From G965222335 sp965222335 (GTDB lineage Bacteria; Pseudomonadota; Gammaproteobacteria; Pseudomonadales; Halieaceae), in NCBI GenBank assembly GCA_965222335.1, contig OZ244944.1:1860001-1924000 (forward strand): a stretch of DNA of 64,000 nt. Direction: 5' to 3'. The notes below the pieces were generated by a model. That model worked only from the letters and a program-made list of their open reading frames with translations. It was not told the origin of the DNA and did no database searches. The position numbers and the translations under genes are program-made. Below, one piece after another: positions 18,727 to 28,217 of the stretch (within the stretch, counting starts at the first letter, position 1; the number at the start of each line of letters is the position of its first letter).

Positions 18727-19959
18727 ATGAGCTCGCAAGCCGATTCATCTGCCGCCATCGACAGCCGTCCGCGGCGTTTCCCCACCGCCGCGCCCCACGG
18801 GGAACTGGCGCGCCTGCTGCTGGCCTTCCTCGCCACCGCGGGCCTGTTCTACGTGAATATCATGCCCGCCCTGGTCGACGGCCTGATCGAGGGCCTGGGC
18901 TTCAGCAACCGCCAGGCGGGAATCGTCGGCTCGGTCAACGTCTACGGCGCCGCCGTCGGTGCGCTCGGCGCAGTGTTCCTGGTGCGCCTGCTCCCCTGGC
19001 GCCTGACGGCCACCCTGCTGCTGTTTGGCCTGCTGCTCGCCGACCTGCTGTCGATCATCATCAACACGCCGACCCTGATGATTGCACTGCGCTTTGCCCA
19101 CGGCTGTATCGGCGGCGCCCTGGTCGGCGTGGGTTTCGCGGTGATTTCCCGTACCCGGGAAGCGGACCGCACCTTCGGCTATATGTTGAGCGTGCAATTT
19201 GGCCTTGGGGGGCTCGGCCTGATGTACCTGCCAGGACTGGTCCCGGAGTACGGGACCACCGCCCTGTTCATGTCGCTGATCGCCTTTTCCCTGGTCACCC
19301 TGCTGATGCTGCCCTTCCTCGATGACTACCCGGTAGAGCCGCCGCCCCTGCCAGGGCTGGACGCCGCGCGCAATCCCGAGAGCAAGGTCAACGTGCCGCT
19401 GCTGGCCCTGGCCCTGGTGGCCACCTTCCTGTTCCAGGCGGCCAACATGGGCATCTATGCCTACATCATCGGCATGGGCAAGTTCTTTGGCCTCGAGTCG
19501 CCCTTTATCAGCCAGACCCTGGGGGTTGCCGCCTGGATCGGCATCGCCGGTTCCATCGCGGTGATCCTGCTGTCGACCCGGTTCGGGCGCCTGCTGCCGG
19601 TGACGGGGGCCATCGGCCTGACCGCCGCGGGCACCTGGATCCTGCACTACAGCGACGTCAAGGCCCTGTTCTGGATCGCCAACGTGGGCGTAGGGGTAAC
19701 CTGGGCCTTCGTGATTTCCTATCTGCTGGGCATGTGCTCGTCCTTCGACAGCACCGGCCAGATGGCGGCCCTGGGGGGTTTTGCTTCCAAGATGGGACTG
19801 GCCAGCGGACCGATGATCGCCGCGCTGGTCATGGGCGCAGACAATTACGCCCTCTTACTGAACCTCGGCGTGGGCGCCCTGCTGCTGTCCCTGGTCTGCG
19901 TGATCGCGCCGGCGCGGATACTGGACCGGGCCATGCGCCCCGTCCCACCGCGCGGATAG
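18727..19959 (+). CDS. MFS transporter
   Basis: 410 residues with about 12 hydrophobic segments and a central cytoplasmic loop (around residues 205-220), typical of the major facilitator superfamily. The N-terminal half has the usual small-residue-rich helices (NVYGAAVGALGAV). It starts with ATG two bases after the serine hydrolase stop, implying one transcript. Substrate unknown. Its stop codon lies in the hairpin at 19958-19978 shared with the converging monooxygenase gene. Confidence 0.85.
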   Translation: MSSQADSSAAIDSRPRRFPTAAPHGELARLLLAFLATAGLFYVNIMPALVDGLIEGLGFSNRQAGIVGSVNVYGAAVGALGAVFLVRLLPWRLTATLLLFGLLLADLLSIIINTPTLMIALRFAHGCIGGALVGVGFAVISRTREADRTFGYMLSVQFGLGGLGLMYLPGLVPEYGTTALFMSLIAFSLVTLLMLPFLDDYPVEPPPLPGLDAARNPESKVNVPLLALALVATFLFQAANMGIYAYIIGMGKFFGLESPFISQTLGVAAWIGIAGSIAVILLSTRFGRLLPVTGAIGLTAAGTWILHYSDVKALFWIANVGVGVTWAFVISYLLGMCSSFDSTGQMAALGGFASKMGLASGPMIAALVMGADNYALLLNLGVGALLLSLVCVIAPARILDRAMRPVPPRG

Positions 19960-19978
19960 GGCACCGTTGCGGTGCCCT
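19958..19978. terminator. Bidirectional hairpin between converging genes
   Basis: Perfect inverted repeat AGGGCACCG / CGGTGCCCT with a 3-base loop. The MFS stop (19957-19959) and the monooxygenase stop (19977-19979) both overlap its ends. No long T-run follows, so termination strength is uncertain, but the position fits a shared terminator. Confidence 0.55.
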
Positions 19979-21167
19979 AAACGAAAAAGTCCGTATTGTC
20001 GGCCCCCAGCAATACCGCCCCGAGGTTGCGGGCAAAGGGCGTGGGGTTGTTCGCCACGTGGGCGCGGGCAGTGTGGATATCCAGGAAGCGCTGCTGGATA
20101 CGGCTGTCGGTGAACACCGAGCTGCCACCGGCGGAAGAAAACAGGCTGTCGATCACCCCCATGCAGCGCTCGATTACCAGGGAGGCCTGGTAGCGATACT
20201 GGATCCGTTCCTCCACGGGGACCGACTCGCCGGCTTCCACCTGGCCCAGCATGCGGTCGAAGTTGCGGAACAGGATGGTCTCCATCTCATCCAGGGCATT
20301 GACCGCCGCGGCGACCCGCTCCTGGGTCTGGGTATCGCCCGCCAGCTTGGTCACGTCGCCGCTGGCCTTGTTGATCACCAGCTGCTTGTACAGCGACAGG
20401 GCGTCGCGTGCAGCGCCGATAGCGGGTGTGGACACCACCCGCACAAACAGCTGCGCCCAGGGCAGGCGGTAGAGGGGCGCGCTGTCCGCGGTCACCCCGG
20501 GGTTGGTTCCCAGGAAGCCGTCCTGGGCCTGGTGGGTGCGGTATTCGGGCACGAAGACATCCTCGACCAGGATGTCGTTGGAGCCGGTGCCCTGCAATCC
20601 CATCACCTGCCAGGTGTCGATAATCTGGTAGTCACTGCGGGGGATCAGGAAGCTGCGGAAGCCACCGTCGGGGCAGATACCACCAAGCAGCACCCAGGTG
20701 CAGTGCTCACAGCCGCTGCTCCAGCCCCAGCGCCCGCTGAAGCGGAACCCGCCGTCCACTTCGGTCACCTTGCCCAGGGGGGCATAGGAAGACGAGACCC
20801 GGGTGTGGATGTCCTCGCCCCAGACCTCCTCCTGCGCACGCGGGTCCATCAGCGCCAGCTGGAAGGCGTGCACGGCGACGATGCCCGCTGCCCAGGCAGT
20901 CGACATACAGGCTTCGGCAATCGCCAGGTGCATGCGGAAGAAGTCCTGTGGAGCCAGTTCGTAGCCTCCCCATGCCCGCGGCTGCAGGGCAAGGAAGAAA
21001 CCGGCCTCCTGCAGGGCATCGATGTTCTCCTGGGGTACCCGCCGTTCCTCGCGCGCCTGCTGCGCGCGCTCGCGCAGCGCGGGCTGCAAATCCACAATCC
21101 GTCGATACATCGCCTCGGCGGCGGCTGAGGGAACGTGCTGGGGTACGGAACTGAGTGCCTGATTCAT
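19977..21167 (-). CDS. Acyl-CoA-dehydrogenase-fold flavin monooxygenase, HsaA-like
   Basis: 396 residues with the acyl-CoA dehydrogenase fold, but most like the oxygenase components of two-component flavin monooxygenases: 3-hydroxy-9,10-secoandrostatriene-dione hydroxylase (HsaA) and p-hydroxyphenylacetate hydroxylase C2. Typical pieces are SGRWGWSSGCEHCTWV and MGLQGTGSNDILVEDVFVPE. It would need reduced flavin from a separate reductase, not seen nearby. The ATG at 21167 has an AGGAGG ribosome site 7 bases upstream and beats the TTG two codons earlier. No other steroid-ring genes flank it, so the substrate may be another phenol. Confidence 0.8.
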   Translation of the reverse strand: MNQALSSVPQHVPSAAAEAMYRRIVDLQPALRERAQQAREERRVPQENIDALQEAGFFLALQPRAWGGYELAPQDFFRMHLAIAEACMSTAWAAGIVAVHAFQLALMDPRAQEEVWGEDIHTRVSSSYAPLGKVTEVDGGFRFSGRWGWSSGCEHCTWVLLGGICPDGGFRSFLIPRSDYQIIDTWQVMGLQGTGSNDILVEDVFVPEYRTHQAQDGFLGTNPGVTADSAPLYRLPWAQLFVRVVSTPAIGAARDALSLYKQLVINKASGDVTKLAGDTQTQERVAAAVNALDEMETILFRNFDRMLGQVEAGESVPVEERIQYRYQASLVIERCMGVIDSLFSSAGGSSVFTDSRIQQRFLDIHTARAHVANNPTPFARNLGAVLLGADNTDFFV

Positions 21168-21343
21168 AATCAATCCTCCTGCATGACGCTACAACATAGA
21201 CCGCCCCACCCGTGCGCGAATACCTCGTCTGGGCGATAGCGCCCCCGGGATCGGGTTTTGTCCAGTTAGCGTCCGTGTTGTGAGCGTCCCCGCCGGGGCC
21301 GTCAATCTGCTAAGGTGCATTCGATGGGCCAGGAACCTCCATT

Positions 21344-24205
21344 ATGAAACTCACGCTGCTACACGCCGCGCTCCTGATCAGCACGCTGCTGGCGGCCTGC
21401 GGCGGTGGCGGTGGCGGTGGCGGTGGCGGTGGCGGCGGGAGCAGCGCAGCACCTGCCAACCGTCCGCCACAGCTATCCGCCGAGACACCGGGGCCGGTGA
21501 GTCCCGGCGACCAGGTCGCACTGGACGCCAGCGCCAGCAGCGACCCGGACGGCAGCATTGTAAGCTGGTCCTGGGCACAGGCCGCCGGCCCCCGGGTCAC
21601 CCTGCAGGGCGCAGCTACGCCGCGGGCGAGCTTCACCGCGCCCACGGTAAGCGCAGATACTGAGCTGGCCTTTGTCCTTACCGCCGAGGACGACGACGGT
21701 GCCTCCAGCACCCTGCGCGTCGCGGTGGTGGTTGAAGCCCTCGTCGAGGTCGCACGCTTCAGCTTGAGCGGCAAGGTTCTGACCTCGGCCAACCAGGCAG
21801 TGGACAGCGACACCAATGATCCCGCCAACCCGGCGGTCAGCAACAACAGCCTCGCCGCAGCCCAGCCCATCGGCAACCCGATCACCCTGGGTGGCTATAT
21901 CAACCAGCCGGGCAGCGGCGAGGATGGCCGCTCCCAGGGCGGCGGCGACCTCGACGACTACTTCAGCGTGGAACTCCTGGCCGGACAGGTCATCACCCTG
22001 CTGGTCGCCGACAGCGACCAGGGAGATGCCGACCTCTACCTCTACCGCGAAGATGGCACCATCGAAGACTTTTCCATCGAGACCGGCGACATCGAGCAGG
22101 TAAGGGTGCCGGCGGACGGACGCTACTTCGTCAACGTGTTTGCCTTTTCCGGGGCGAGTAACTACATCCTGGCGATCGGCAGCGACGACACCACGCTGCC
22201 AACCCGGCATGAGCTGGTACCCGGCGAAGTCATCGTCAGCTATCGCGAGGATGACCCCGCCGCCGACCTCACGGACCTCCCCCGCGACCGGGCCGCCTGG
22301 CGCATGGGCCTGCGCCAGCGCGCCGGTGGACCGCGCCGGCCCCGACTGCTGGCGGCTACAGGCCGGGCCAGTGCGGCCGAGCGCTTCGGCAACCTGGCCG
22401 GACGCGAGCAGGCGATTGCCGATCCCGCGCTGCGCGCGCGCTGGGAAACCCTGATCCGGATCAAGCGCCTGGCGCGCAGTCCGGGGGTGCACTCCGCCAG
22501 CCCCAACTACCGGGTGCGCCCCCTGGCAACGCCCAATGACCCGGCCTTCTCGTTTCAATGGCACTACCCGCTGATCGACCTGCCGGCGGCCTGGGACGTC
22601 ACCACCGGCAGTCGCGAGGTCGTGGTCGCGCTCGTCGACACCGGCATCCTGGGTGGACACCCGGATTTCCAGGGTCAACTGCTACCCGGCTTCGATTTTA
22701 TCCGCGACCCCCGGCGCGCCGGTGACGGCGACGGTATCGATCCCGACCCGGAGGATCCTGGCCTGGGCACCGAGACCGCCAACAGCAGCTATCACGGCAC
22801 CCACGTGGGCGGGACCATCGCCGCCCGTGGCAACAACGGTGTGGGCGTTGCCGGGGTGGCCTATGGCACGCGGCTGCTACCCCTGCGCGCCCTGGCCGAC
22901 GATGGCGGCACCTCCTACGATGTACTGCAGGCGGTCCGCTACGCGGCGGGGCTGCCCAATGACTCCGGGCGCACCCCCGAGCAGCCTGCCGACATCATCA
23001 ACCTCAGCCTCGGTGGCGAGGGCTTCTCGAATGTCGCCAGCGAGCTCTATCGCGAGGTCCGCGAGCGCGGCGCGGTAGTCGTCGCCGCGGCGGGCAACGA
23101 GGGCAGCAGTGCACCGGCTTATCCGGCCGCCTATGCCGGCGTGATCGCGGTGAGCGCCGTGGATGGGCAGCGCTCAATCACCGGCTACAGCAACCGCGGT
23201 GGTTTCGTCGACGTGGCGGCGCCGGGAGGCGACAGCAGCCAGGACGTTGCCGGTGACGGCTACCCCGACGGCGTGCTCAGCACCGGCGCCACGGGCACCG
23301 GCAGTACGCGGGAATTTGCCTATACCTTTATCAGCGGCACCTCCATGGCAGCGCCCCATGTCAGCGGCGTGATCGCCCTGATGAAGTCCGTGAACCCGGC
23401 CCTGACACCGGATGACGTCGACCGCCTGCTGCGCAATGGCGCCCTGACCACGGACCAGGGCGTCCCGGGGCGTGACGATCTCTACGGACACGGTCTGATC
23501 GACGCCCGGCGGGCGGTCAATGCCGCACTGGAACTGGGGGGCAACCCGGGGGCCAGCGAGGCACGCCTGACGGTCTCCGCTACCAGCCTGTCCTTCGGCA
23601 CCGGGATCTCGCGCCTGGACCTGTTCCTCGCCGCTGCCGGCGACACCGGGGTGGATATCCTGGACATCGACAGTAGCGAACCCTGGCTGTCGGCGAGCGC
23701 CGAGGACGTAGATGCCGCAGGCCTGGGCCGTTACAGCGTGCGCGTTGACCGCGAACTTCTGGCGCCCGGCATTTACCGCGCCTCCCTCACCGTGCGCTCC
23801 AGCGCCAACAGCGTCACGGTGCGGGTTCAGGCCACTGTAGGCGACCCCGCGGTGGCGGATCTGGGCGTGATCTACATCCTCCTGTACGACCCGGAGAGCG
23901 ACGAGGTGGTGGACCAGCTGGCGACCCGCGTGCAGGGCGGCAGTTACCGCTATCGCTTTACCGACGTCCCCCAGGGGAGCTATCGTATCTACGCCGGCAC
24001 CGATGCCGACAACGACCTGCTGATCTGTGACTCCGGCGAGGCCTGCGGTGCCTGGTTGACCACAGACCAGCCGGCGACCCTGAACCTGGACAGTGACCGC
24101 GAGGACATCGATTTCCCCGCGGACTATCTCGTGTCCCTGCCCGGCGTGCAGCAGGCCGGGGAGCGAGAGCCGGCGGCGACCCGAGGCCTGCCCAGGCGAC
24201 AATAA
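21344..24205 (+). CDS. Subtilisin-like (S8) serine protease lipoprotein
   Basis: 953 residues. A lipoprotein signal ends at lipobox LLAAC; 13 consecutive glycines follow. Next come a PKD/REJ-like beta domain (about 45-135), a PPC-like domain (about 170-270; DDYFSVELLAGQ), a possible inhibitor-like propeptide (about 290-400) and the S8 catalytic domain. The triad is Asp432 (VDTGI), His484 (HGTHVGG) and Ser667 (SGTSMAAPH). Beta-rich C-terminal domains follow. It is likely an outer-membrane-anchored protease matured by self-cleavage. An MltF-like lipoprotein gene starts 18 bases downstream on the same strand. Confidence 0.9.
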   Translation: MKLTLLHAALLISTLLAACGGGGGGGGGGGGGSSAAPANRPPQLSAETPGPVSPGDQVALDASASSDPDGSIVSWSWAQAAGPRVTLQGAATPRASFTAPTVSADTELAFVLTAEDDDGASSTLRVAVVVEALVEVARFSLSGKVLTSANQAVDSDTNDPANPAVSNNSLAAAQPIGNPITLGGYINQPGSGEDGRSQGGGDLDDYFSVELLAGQVITLLVADSDQGDADLYLYREDGTIEDFSIETGDIEQVRVPADGRYFVNVFAFSGASNYILAIGSDDTTLPTRHELVPGEVIVSYREDDPAADLTDLPRDRAAWRMGLRQRAGGPRRPRLLAATGRASAAERFGNLAGREQAIADPALRARWETLIRIKRLARSPGVHSASPNYRVRPLATPNDPAFSFQWHYPLIDLPAAWDVTTGSREVVVALVDTGILGGHPDFQGQLLPGFDFIRDPRRAGDGDGIDPDPEDPGLGTETANSSYHGTHVGGTIAARGNNGVGVAGVAYGTRLLPLRALADDGGTSYDVLQAVRYAAGLPNDSGRTPEQPADIINLSLGGEGFSNVASELYREVRERGAVVVAAAGNEGSSAPAYPAAYAGVIAVSAVDGQRSITGYSNRGGFVDVAAPGGDSSQDVAGDGYPDGVLSTGATGTGSTREFAYTFISGTSMAAPHVSGVIALMKSVNPALTPDDVDRLLRNGALTTDQGVPGRDDLYGHGLIDARRAVNAALELGGNPGASEARLTVSATSLSFGTGISRLDLFLAAAGDTGVDILDIDSSEPWLSASAEDVDAAGLGRYSVRVDRELLAPGIYRASLTVRSSANSVTVRVQATVGDPAVADLGVIYILLYDPESDEVVDQLATRVQGGSYRYRFTDVPQGSYRIYAGTDADNDLLICDSGEACGAWLTTDQPATLNLDSDREDIDFPADYLVSLPGVQQAGEREPAATRGLPRRQ
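21401..21439 (+). repeat. GGTGGC hexanucleotide run encoding 13 glycines
   Basis: Near-perfect alternation of GGC and GGT codons directly after the lipobox cysteine codon of the subtilisin-like gene. Its length could vary by slippage in units of six bases, which keeps frame. Confidence 0.85.
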
Positions 24206-24223
24206 CTTTTACGGATACTGCGC

Positions 24224-25780
24224 ATGCGAACACCACGTACTCTGCAATCCCTGCTCCTCACACTAATGTTTACCAGCGTTGCGGCCTGCGGCAATGAGCA
24301 GGCGACGGCCAAAGTCGAGCCCGCGGCCAAGGCCGCTGCAGAGACCGTGGAACCAGCCCCGGCAGCAGTGCCGACGGCCGCGGCCGAGAACCCGGCACCC
24401 GCGCCCCTGCCCCAGCCCAGGGCTGCCTTTATGCAGCCCTGGACCGGTGACCTCGATGGCATGGAGGAGCGACGCGTGGTGCGCGTGCTGACGGTGTACG
24501 GGACAGGCCGCTACTACCTGGAGAACGGCCAGGAAATGGGTCTGATTGCGGAGTTCATGAGCATGTTCGAGGACTTCCTCAATGAACGGATGGGCCGCAA
24601 GCATATGCGGGTCTACGTGGTTGTTATCCCCGTAGCGCGCGACCAGCTGATTCCGGCCCTGCTCGCGGGACGCGGCGATATCATCGCCGCCGGCCTGACC
24701 ATCACCGAGGAGCGTAAGGGCGAGGTTACTTTCACCATTCCCACCAGCAAACCGATCAAGGAGGTACTGGTGACCGGGCCGAGCGCCCCGCCCCTGGATT
24801 CGGCGGAAGACCTGGCGGGCCAGAGCGTCCACGTACGCTTCTCCAGCAGTTACCGCGCCAGCCTGGAAAGGCTCAGCGACAGCCTGGTCGCGAAGGGCCT
24901 GGCACCGATCCAGATCGAGCCCATTTCCGAGCTGCTGGAAGACGATGACCTGATCGAGATGGTAAACGGGGGGCTCCTGCCCTGGGCGGTGGTGGACAGC
25001 TACAAGACCCAGCTCTGGGACGGCGTGTTCGACTCGATCAAGGTGCGCGACGATATCGTCCTGCGCGAGGGCGAGCGCCTGGCCTGGGCCATCCGCCCGG
25101 ACAGCCCGCAGCTGGAAGCAGCCGCCAACGAATTTCTCAAGGACCACCGCGAAGGGACCCTGATGGGGAACATCCTGCGCAACCGCTATATTCGCGACTT
25201 CGATTACGCCGCCAACGCGCTGGATGACGCCGACTACCAGCGCTTCCGGGACCTGGTTTCCCTGTTCCAGGCCTATGGCGATGACTACAACATCGAACAC
25301 CTGCTCGCGGCCGCCCAGGGCTACCAGGAATCGCGCCTGGACCAGAGTGTACGCTCAGCCGCCGGCGCCATCGGGATCATGCAGCTGTTACCCAGCACGG
25401 CGGCAGATCCAAACGTGGGCATCCCCGATATCAGCAGCGCGGAAGCCAACATTCACGCTGGGATCAAGTATCTCAGCTTCCTGCGCGAACGCTATTTCTC
25501 GGATCCGGAGATCGACAAACTCAACCAGCAACTACTGGCGCTGGCAGCGTACAACGCGGGCCCCGCCAGGGTCCGCGACCTGCGAGCCGAGGCCGCCGCC
25601 GAGGGTTACGATCCCAATGTCTGGTTCGACAACGTCGAGGTGATAGCAGCCCGCAGAATCGGCCGGGAGACGGTGCAGTACGTGGCCAACATCTACAAAT
25701 ACTACCTGGGTTACCGGCTCGCGGCGCTGCAGCAGAGTCGCCGCGCCGAGGCCCGGGAGGCCGCGGGCGTCAGCGATTAA
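24224..25780 (+). CDS. MltF-like lytic transglycosylase lipoprotein
   Basis: 518 residues. Lipobox VAAC lies near residue 24, followed by an Ala/Pro/Glu-rich linker. Residues about 80-320 form a periplasmic-binding-protein (SBP_bac_3) domain, and the C-terminal SLT domain carries the catalytic Glu in GYQESRLD and the GIMQLLPSTA and LALAAYNAGPARV motifs. This is the MltF architecture: a regulatory ligand-binding module fused to a peptidoglycan-cleaving lysozyme-like domain, anchored to the outer membrane. The stop overlaps the converging small membrane protein gene by four bases. Confidence 0.88.
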   Translation: MRTPRTLQSLLLTLMFTSVAACGNEQATAKVEPAAKAAAETVEPAPAAVPTAAAENPAPAPLPQPRAAFMQPWTGDLDGMEERRVVRVLTVYGTGRYYLENGQEMGLIAEFMSMFEDFLNERMGRKHMRVYVVVIPVARDQLIPALLAGRGDIIAAGLTITEERKGEVTFTIPTSKPIKEVLVTGPSAPPLDSAEDLAGQSVHVRFSSSYRASLERLSDSLVAKGLAPIQIEPISELLEDDDLIEMVNGGLLPWAVVDSYKTQLWDGVFDSIKVRDDIVLREGERLAWAIRPDSPQLEAAANEFLKDHREGTLMGNILRNRYIRDFDYAANALDDADYQRFRDLVSLFQAYGDDYNIEHLLAAAQGYQESRLDQSVRSAAGAIGIMQLLPSTAADPNVGIPDISSAEANIHAGIKYLSFLRERYFSDPEIDKLNQQLLALAAYNAGPARVRDLRAEAAAEGYDPNVWFDNVEVIAARRIGRETVQYVANIYKYYLGYRLAALQQSRRAEAREAAGVSD

Positions 25781-26211
25781 CCGGCCGGGCGCCGGCTCAG
25801 CTGACAGTAGAACAGGGCTCCCAGGGCCCCGGCCAGGCACTGGCCAAGCAGGCCCGGCAGGCTTCGCGCGGCGGCAACCGGGGTCACATTCAGCACGCTG
25901 GAGAGCAGCAGGTGCATGGCCAGCATGGCCACGAACCCGGCCAGCAGAAACAGCAGCGGACGCATTCCCCCCAGCAGGCGGAAGAGTCCGGCGGCGATCG
26001 GCAGGGCGATAACAAAGGCCACCAGGATCAGCAGCAGGTAGCTGGAGGCCATCCCCAGCAAATCGTGCCAGCTGGCCTGCAACTGCACTGCCAGCGGCAC
26101 CGCCACCCCCAGTTCGCGCAGGCTGTGCATGGCCGAGTGGGTCGCCAGCAGGCTCGCGAGCAGGTAGGTAAGCAGCAGCGCAGGGAAAAACGCCTTGAGG
26201 ACTCGTAACAT
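25777..26211 (-). CDS. Small inner-membrane protein, unknown function
   Basis: 144 residues with four hydrophobic segments (about 5-28, 50-75, 85-110 and 115-135) and few charged residues between them. I do not recognise the family. It converges with the transglycosylase gene (4-base overlap) and starts with an ATG at 26211, divergent from the sugar dehydrogenase gene. Confidence 0.6.
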   Translation of the reverse strand: MLRVLKAFFPALLLTYLLASLLATHSAMHSLRELGVAVPLAVQLQASWHDLLGMASSYLLLILVAFVIALPIAAGLFRLLGGMRPLLFLLAGFVAMLAMHLLLSSVLNVTPVAAARSLPGLLGQCLAGALGALFYCQLSRRPAG

Positions 26212-26238
26212 CGTGTTCGCTCCGTTTTCGGCTGTGCC

Positions 26239-26244
26239 TATAAT
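26239..26244 (+). promoter_or_regulatory. Candidate -10 element upstream of the sugar dehydrogenase
   Basis: Perfect TATAAT on the plus strand 77 bases before the ATG at 26321. The matching -35 region (TTCGCT, 17 bases upstream) is weak. Position and -10 match only. Confidence 0.35.
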
Positions 26245-26320
26245 GAACTCTGAAGGCTTCTCTGAACAATGGTAATGTACTCAGGCTTTCAGAGGTGCCT
26301 TAATCACCCGGGGAAAAGCC

Positions 26321-27448
26321 ATGAGTCTTATGCAACGCGCCACGCGCGCCACCCTCCTCGCGCTGGCCCTGTTCGCCACCTCCGCGACGGCCAGTGATTA
26401 CCAGCTGGAAACCCTGGCCGAGAACCTGCACCACCCCTGGAGCGTGGCTCGCCTGCCGGGCGGCGACTTCCTGGTCACCGAGCGGCGCGGTCGCCTCCTG
26501 CGTATCCCCGGGACCGGCGGCCCAACCATAACCCTCAGCGGAGTGCCCGAGACCTATGTCGCCGGCCAGGGCGGCTACTTCGACGTGGTGCTTCACCCTG
26601 CGTTTGCCAGCAACCGCCTGGTCTACCTGTCCTATGCCGAGGGACCGGCCCAAGCCAACGGTACAGCGGTGGTTCGCGGCCGGCTCACCGCCGGGGGCCT
26701 GAGCGACGTCGAAACCGTGCTTCGGGTCCAGGACCGCAAAGACAGACCACAGCACTATGGCGGTCGCATGCTGTTCCTGCCTGACCATACCCTGCTGGTC
26801 GCCACCGGCGACGGCTTCGACGATCGGGAAGAGGCACAGAACCTGGGTAGCGAACTGGGCAAGGTACTGCGTGTAACCGACAGCGGCGGCGTGCCCGCGG
26901 ACAACCCCTTTGTTGATGGCCCCCGCCCGAAGGTCTGGACCTACGGCCATCGCAACACCCAGGGCCTGGCCCTGGACCCGAACACAGGTACGGTTTACCT
27001 GCACGAGCATGGCCCCCGGGGCGGCGACGAGTTGAATCGGCTCACGCCAGGCCGGAATTACGGCTGGCCGATCATTTCCTACGGCCTGGATTACACGGGT
27101 GCTTACGTCACGCCCTATACCGAGATGGAGGGGATGCAGCAGCCCCTGCATTACTGGACGCCGAGCATCGCACCCTCGGGCATGGCCCGCTACAGCGGCG
27201 ACCGGTTTCCCGCGTGGCGGAATAACCTTTTTGTCGGCGCGCTGGTGGACAAGGAGGTCAGGCGACTTGAGCTGGCGGATGGTGGGGTTGTGCGGGAAAC
27301 CCCGGTATTCGCAGAGCTGGGTGAGCGGATTCGCGACGTCTACAGCGGCGACGACGGCTACCTTTACCTGCTCACTGACAGTGAGCAGGGCAAGCTGGTG
27401 AGAGTGAGGCCCGCAGCGGGAACTGCGCCCGCCAACGCCGGGGGCTAA
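26321..27448 (+). CDS. PQQ-dependent soluble aldose sugar dehydrogenase family protein
   Basis: 375 residues. A signal peptide ends around TSATASD. The body is a six-bladed beta-propeller of the YliI/Asd and GdhB type, with LVTERRGRLLRI, the GDGFDDREEAQN region, YGHRNTQGLA and HEHGPRGGDELN (PQQ/calcium and His regions). It should act in the periplasm, oxidising aldoses with PQQ and passing electrons to the respiratory chain. The start is an ATG preceded by a weak Shine-Dalgarno. Confidence 0.88.
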   Translation: MSLMQRATRATLLALALFATSATASDYQLETLAENLHHPWSVARLPGGDFLVTERRGRLLRIPGTGGPTITLSGVPETYVAGQGGYFDVVLHPAFASNRLVYLSYAEGPAQANGTAVVRGRLTAGGLSDVETVLRVQDRKDRPQHYGGRMLFLPDHTLLVATGDGFDDREEAQNLGSELGKVLRVTDSGGVPADNPFVDGPRPKVWTYGHRNTQGLALDPNTGTVYLHEHGPRGGDELNRLTPGRNYGWPIISYGLDYTGAYVTPYTEMEGMQQPLHYWTPSIAPSGMARYSGDRFPAWRNNLFVGALVDKEVRRLELADGGVVRETPVFAELGERIRDVYSGDDGYLYLLTDSEQGKLVRVRPAAGTAPANAGG

Positions 27449-27463
27449 CGGGCGGGTGCCGGT

Positions 27464-28132
27464 CTAGCTGGCGGCTGCCTTCCTGCGCGCCGGTGCCTTT
27501 TTCTTCGCTGGCGCTTTCTTCTTCACAGGGGCCTTTTTACGGGCGGGCGCCTTTTTCTTTGCCGGCGCTTTTTTTCTGGCCGGTGCCTTTTTCTTAGCTG
27601 GCGCTTTTTTCTTCGCCGGTACCTTTTTCTTCGCTGGCGCTTTCTTCTTCACTGCGGCTTTCTTTTTCGCCGGCGCCTTCTTGCGCGCAGGTGACTTCGC
27701 CTTCGATTTAGTCCCGGCTTTAGCGCTGCCACGACCCGCGGCTGCTTTTTCCACCATGGCCGCCGCCCGCTCCGTGGCCTGCGCGCGACGCGCTTCCAGC
27801 GCTGCATCCGCCTGCATCGGCATGAGCTTCTCCGCCGAGTCGTAGGCGGCCTTGGCGATGCCGGCAACCGCGTCCGCCAGGTCCTGCACCTGCTTCATCA
27901 GCTCCTCAACCTTCTTCTGGTTCGCGGAGGTAAAGCGATTGCGTAACTGGGTACGCGCTTTCTTCAGACGGGTATTGGCCGTGCTGTGTTTCTTGCGCGC
28001 CGCAGCGAGATCTTTCCTGGCCTGGGCTCGCGCCTTTTCGGTTTCCTGCTGCAGTTTCTTTCTCAGCTGTTCTACTTTCTTATTCGCCTGCTCCGCCATT
28101 CGCGTGGCCTGAGCGAGTTCTTTTTCCAACAT
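27464..28132 (-). CDS. Histone H1/AlgP-like lysine-alanine-proline repeat protein
   Basis: 222 residues. The first ~130 form a charged helical/coiled-coil region (EQLRKKLQQETEKARAQA). The C terminus (about 140-222) is a tail of KKAPA/RKKAPA-type repeats, like the nucleoid protein AlgP/AlgR3 of Pseudomonas and eukaryotic H1. It probably binds DNA non-specifically. The tail is encoded by imperfect tandem DNA repeats (about 27480-27700), so its length may differ between strains. It converges with the sugar dehydrogenase gene, 15 bases apart. Confidence 0.8.
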   Translation of the reverse strand: MLEKELAQATRMAEQANKKVEQLRKKLQQETEKARAQARKDLAAARKKHSTANTRLKKARTQLRNRFTSANQKKVEELMKQVQDLADAVAGIAKAAYDSAEKLMPMQADAALEARRAQATERAAAMVEKAAAGRGSAKAGTKSKAKSPARKKAPAKKKAAVKKKAPAKKKVPAKKKAPAKKKAPARKKAPAKKKAPARKKAPVKKKAPAKKKAPARRKAAAS

Positions 28133-28217
28133 GAGTTTGCACTCCCTGAAAAAAACGGATACCGCAACAACAGTTTAGGCGTAATACCGGCGCTTGTAAC
28201 GCTTTATCCCGGGGTCG

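Noticed and set aside
19977..21167. Steroid-degradation cluster around the HsaA-like gene
   Set aside because: No HsaB, HsaC, HsaD, KstD or KshB homologue flanks it, so a steroid role is not supported by context.
27480..27700. Regular repeats that could be mistaken for a CRISPR array
   Set aside because: Units are short, adjacent without spacers and in frame with a Lys/Ala-rich protein.
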